A stretch of DNA of 64,000 nt from Bradyrhizobium sp. CCGB12 (GTDB taxonomy: Bacteria; Pseudomonadota; Alphaproteobacteria; Rhizobiales; Xanthobacteraceae), in assembly GCF_024199845.1 (NCBI RefSeq), contig NZ_JANADO010000001.1:6820001-6884000 (forward strand), in the 5' to 3' direction. This document shows positions 62,943-64,000 of this stretch, one piece after another. Under the pieces are notes generated by a model. The model was not told where the DNA came from and made no database searches. It was given only the letters and a program-made list of their open reading frames with translations. Position numbers and translations under genes: made by a program. Position 1 is the stretch's first letter; the number at the start of each line of letters is the position of its first letter.

Positions 62943-64000
62943 TCAACTACGTGCAGCGGCGCGGCGCATCCACGCCAGAAATGCGGCGCAGATCATGATT
63001 AATGTCACAAACAGCGCAAGCGAGACGAGAAATCCTGCGCGCGCTGATTGAAAGGCTTCGACGGCGAAGAACACCGCGCCGATTGCGGCCACTCCGGCCG
63101 CATTTCCGATCTGCGCCGTCGTGCCGTACATGCCGGAGGCCGAGCCTGCGGCGACAGGCTTCACGCTCGACAGCACTGCGCCCGACAGCGGCGCCATCAC
63201 CAATCCCTGGCCGTAGCCAAAGACCATCATCGTGAGCGCAAGCGCAATCGGCGTCGGCGCATCGACATAGAAGGCGACAAGCGCGAGCGCAGCAAGACCT
63301 GCGATCTGGAGCGCGCAGCCCTCGATCAGCACCTTGGTGCCGCGATGGAGCGCCCGCGCGCCGCTGTGACGCGATGCCACGACGAAGGCGAGCGCGAGCG
63401 GAATGAAGGCCATGCCGGCCGAGAGCGGCGGGATCTTGAGGCCGCGTTGCATGAACAGCGTCATCACCAGATAGAACGAGAGATTGGCGGCAAAGAAGAA
63501 GAACGCCGCGCCGAGGCCGCGCAGGAAGGTGGCATCCGTCAGCAGGGTGAGATCGATCAGCGGCATGCCGCCGGCGCGGGCCACAGCACGCTCCAGCTTC
63601 AGGAATGCAACGAGAATGACGCCACCGATCGCCATCACTGCCCACAGCCACGGCGCCCAGCCGACATCATGGCCGAACAGCAGCGGGCCGATCAGGCACA
63701 ACAACCCCGCGAACAACACCATGCCGCCCTTGATGTCGAGCCTTGTGCCTGATCGCCGCGGCACCGACGGCATGATGCGCCAGGCGGCAGCGGCGATCAC
63801 GAGCCCGCAGGGCACGTTGACGAAGAACACCGAGCGCCAGCCGGTGCCGGCAAGGTCGATCGTGACCAGCAGGCCGCCGAGCAGGAAGCCCGCGGCCCCT
63901 GCAAGCCCGAGCACGATGCCGTAGATCGCAAAGGCCCGGCTGCGCTGCCCGTCGGTGAACAGCAGATGCAACGTCGCCAGCACCTGCGGCACCATCAGCG
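62943..64000 (-). CDS. MFS exporter, DHA2-like (N-terminus beyond window edge)
   Basis: The frame is open through base 64000. The visible ~352 residues begin just after MFS motif-like LMVPQVLATLHLLFTDGQRSRAFAIYG, at about TM4, and include LVLGLAGAAGFLLGGLL-type TM5 and about nine more helices. This matches a 14-TM DHA2 drug exporter lacking TM1-4 here. PPLSAGMAFIPLALAFVVASRHSG is a typical loop. The start and any regulator are outside the window. Confidence 0.88.
   Translation of the reverse strand, partial: LMVPQVLATLHLLFTDGQRSRAFAIYGIVLGLAGAAGFLLGGLLVTIDLAGTGWRSVFFVNVPCGLVIAAAAWRIMPSVPRRSGTRLDIKGGMVLFAGLLCLIGPLLFGHDVGWAPWLWAVMAIGGVILVAFLKLERAVARAGGMPLIDLTLLTDATFLRGLGAAFFFFAANLSFYLVMTLFMQRGLKIPPLSAGMAFIPLALAFVVASRHSGARALHRGTKVLIEGCALQIAGLAALALVAFYVDAPTPIALALTMMVFGYGQGLVMAPLSGAVLSSVKPVAAGSASGMYGTTAQIGNAAGVAAIGAVFFAVEAFQSARAGFLVSLALFVTLIMICAAFLAWMRRAAARS

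Overview
The window looks like chromosomal DNA of a high-GC alphaproteobacterium of the Bradyrhizobium type. This is inferred from a RegSR (RegB/RegA-like) redox pair, a protocatechuate-type dioxygenase pair, an intracellular PHB depolymerase and many palindromic intergenic repeats of the kind common in that genus. No nod, nif, T3SS, prophage or conjugation genes are visible. It reads as core genome with accessory patches and one complete insertion sequence.

Layout. 1-5.9 kb: a partial GGDEF-EAL protein, a small conserved protein, a membrane protein, rpmF (L32), mtgA, ispA and a DUF1345 membrane protein; the ispA/DUF1345 gap carries a 47-base poly-C run. 5.9-12.5 kb: a secreted caspase-like protease, a GFA-fold protein, an NTF2-like protein, a class A beta-lactamase, a CPA1 antiporter, and a TauD-like dioxygenase coupled to an N-acetylmuramoyl-alanine amidase. 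13.4-15.2 kb: an IS1182-type element inserted in a palindromic repeat. 15.2-22.7 kb: ispG, an EamA transporter with a Zur-like regulator, a MarR-HlyD-MFS (emrRAB-like) operon and an APH-like kinase. 22.7-28.4 kb: a chemotaxis receptor, pcaG, pcaH, another intradiol dioxygenase and a PcaF-like thiolase, all on the minus strand. 28.6-39.5 kb: mutS, a double GrlR-like protein, a membrane protein, OsmC, an SsuABC-like importer and glnD.

39.5-45.7 kb: a small island with a methyltransferase, a CmcI-like protein and a coupled 53-codon ORF, then ogt, DUF1304, two tandem paralogous branched-chain-type binding proteins and DUF1330. 45.8-53.4 kb: PBP1A, an orphan protein, a YgjP-like metallopeptidase, phaZ and an ABC-2 exporter. 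53.5-55.5 kb: regS-regR. 55.6-64 kb: mmcB-like gene, a TreS-like GH13 enzyme facing an alpha-glucosidase, an MBL hydrolase, HxlR with a divergent small monooxygenase-like gene, a PHB-depolymerase-family esterase and a truncated MFS exporter.

Functional themes are aromatic catabolism (pcaHG, intradiol dioxygenase, pcaF), cell wall work (mtgA, amidase, PBP1A), isoprenoid supply (ispA, ispG), drug efflux under MarR control, nitrogen and redox control (glnD, regSR), and carbon storage (phaZ, GH13 enzymes). At least seven families of inverted repeats fill the gaps between genes. I found no CRISPR array, rRNA or tRNA. No single undescribed system stands out. The best leads are the CmcI/small-ORF/methyltransferase island, the poly-C duplication and the tandem GrlR-like protein.
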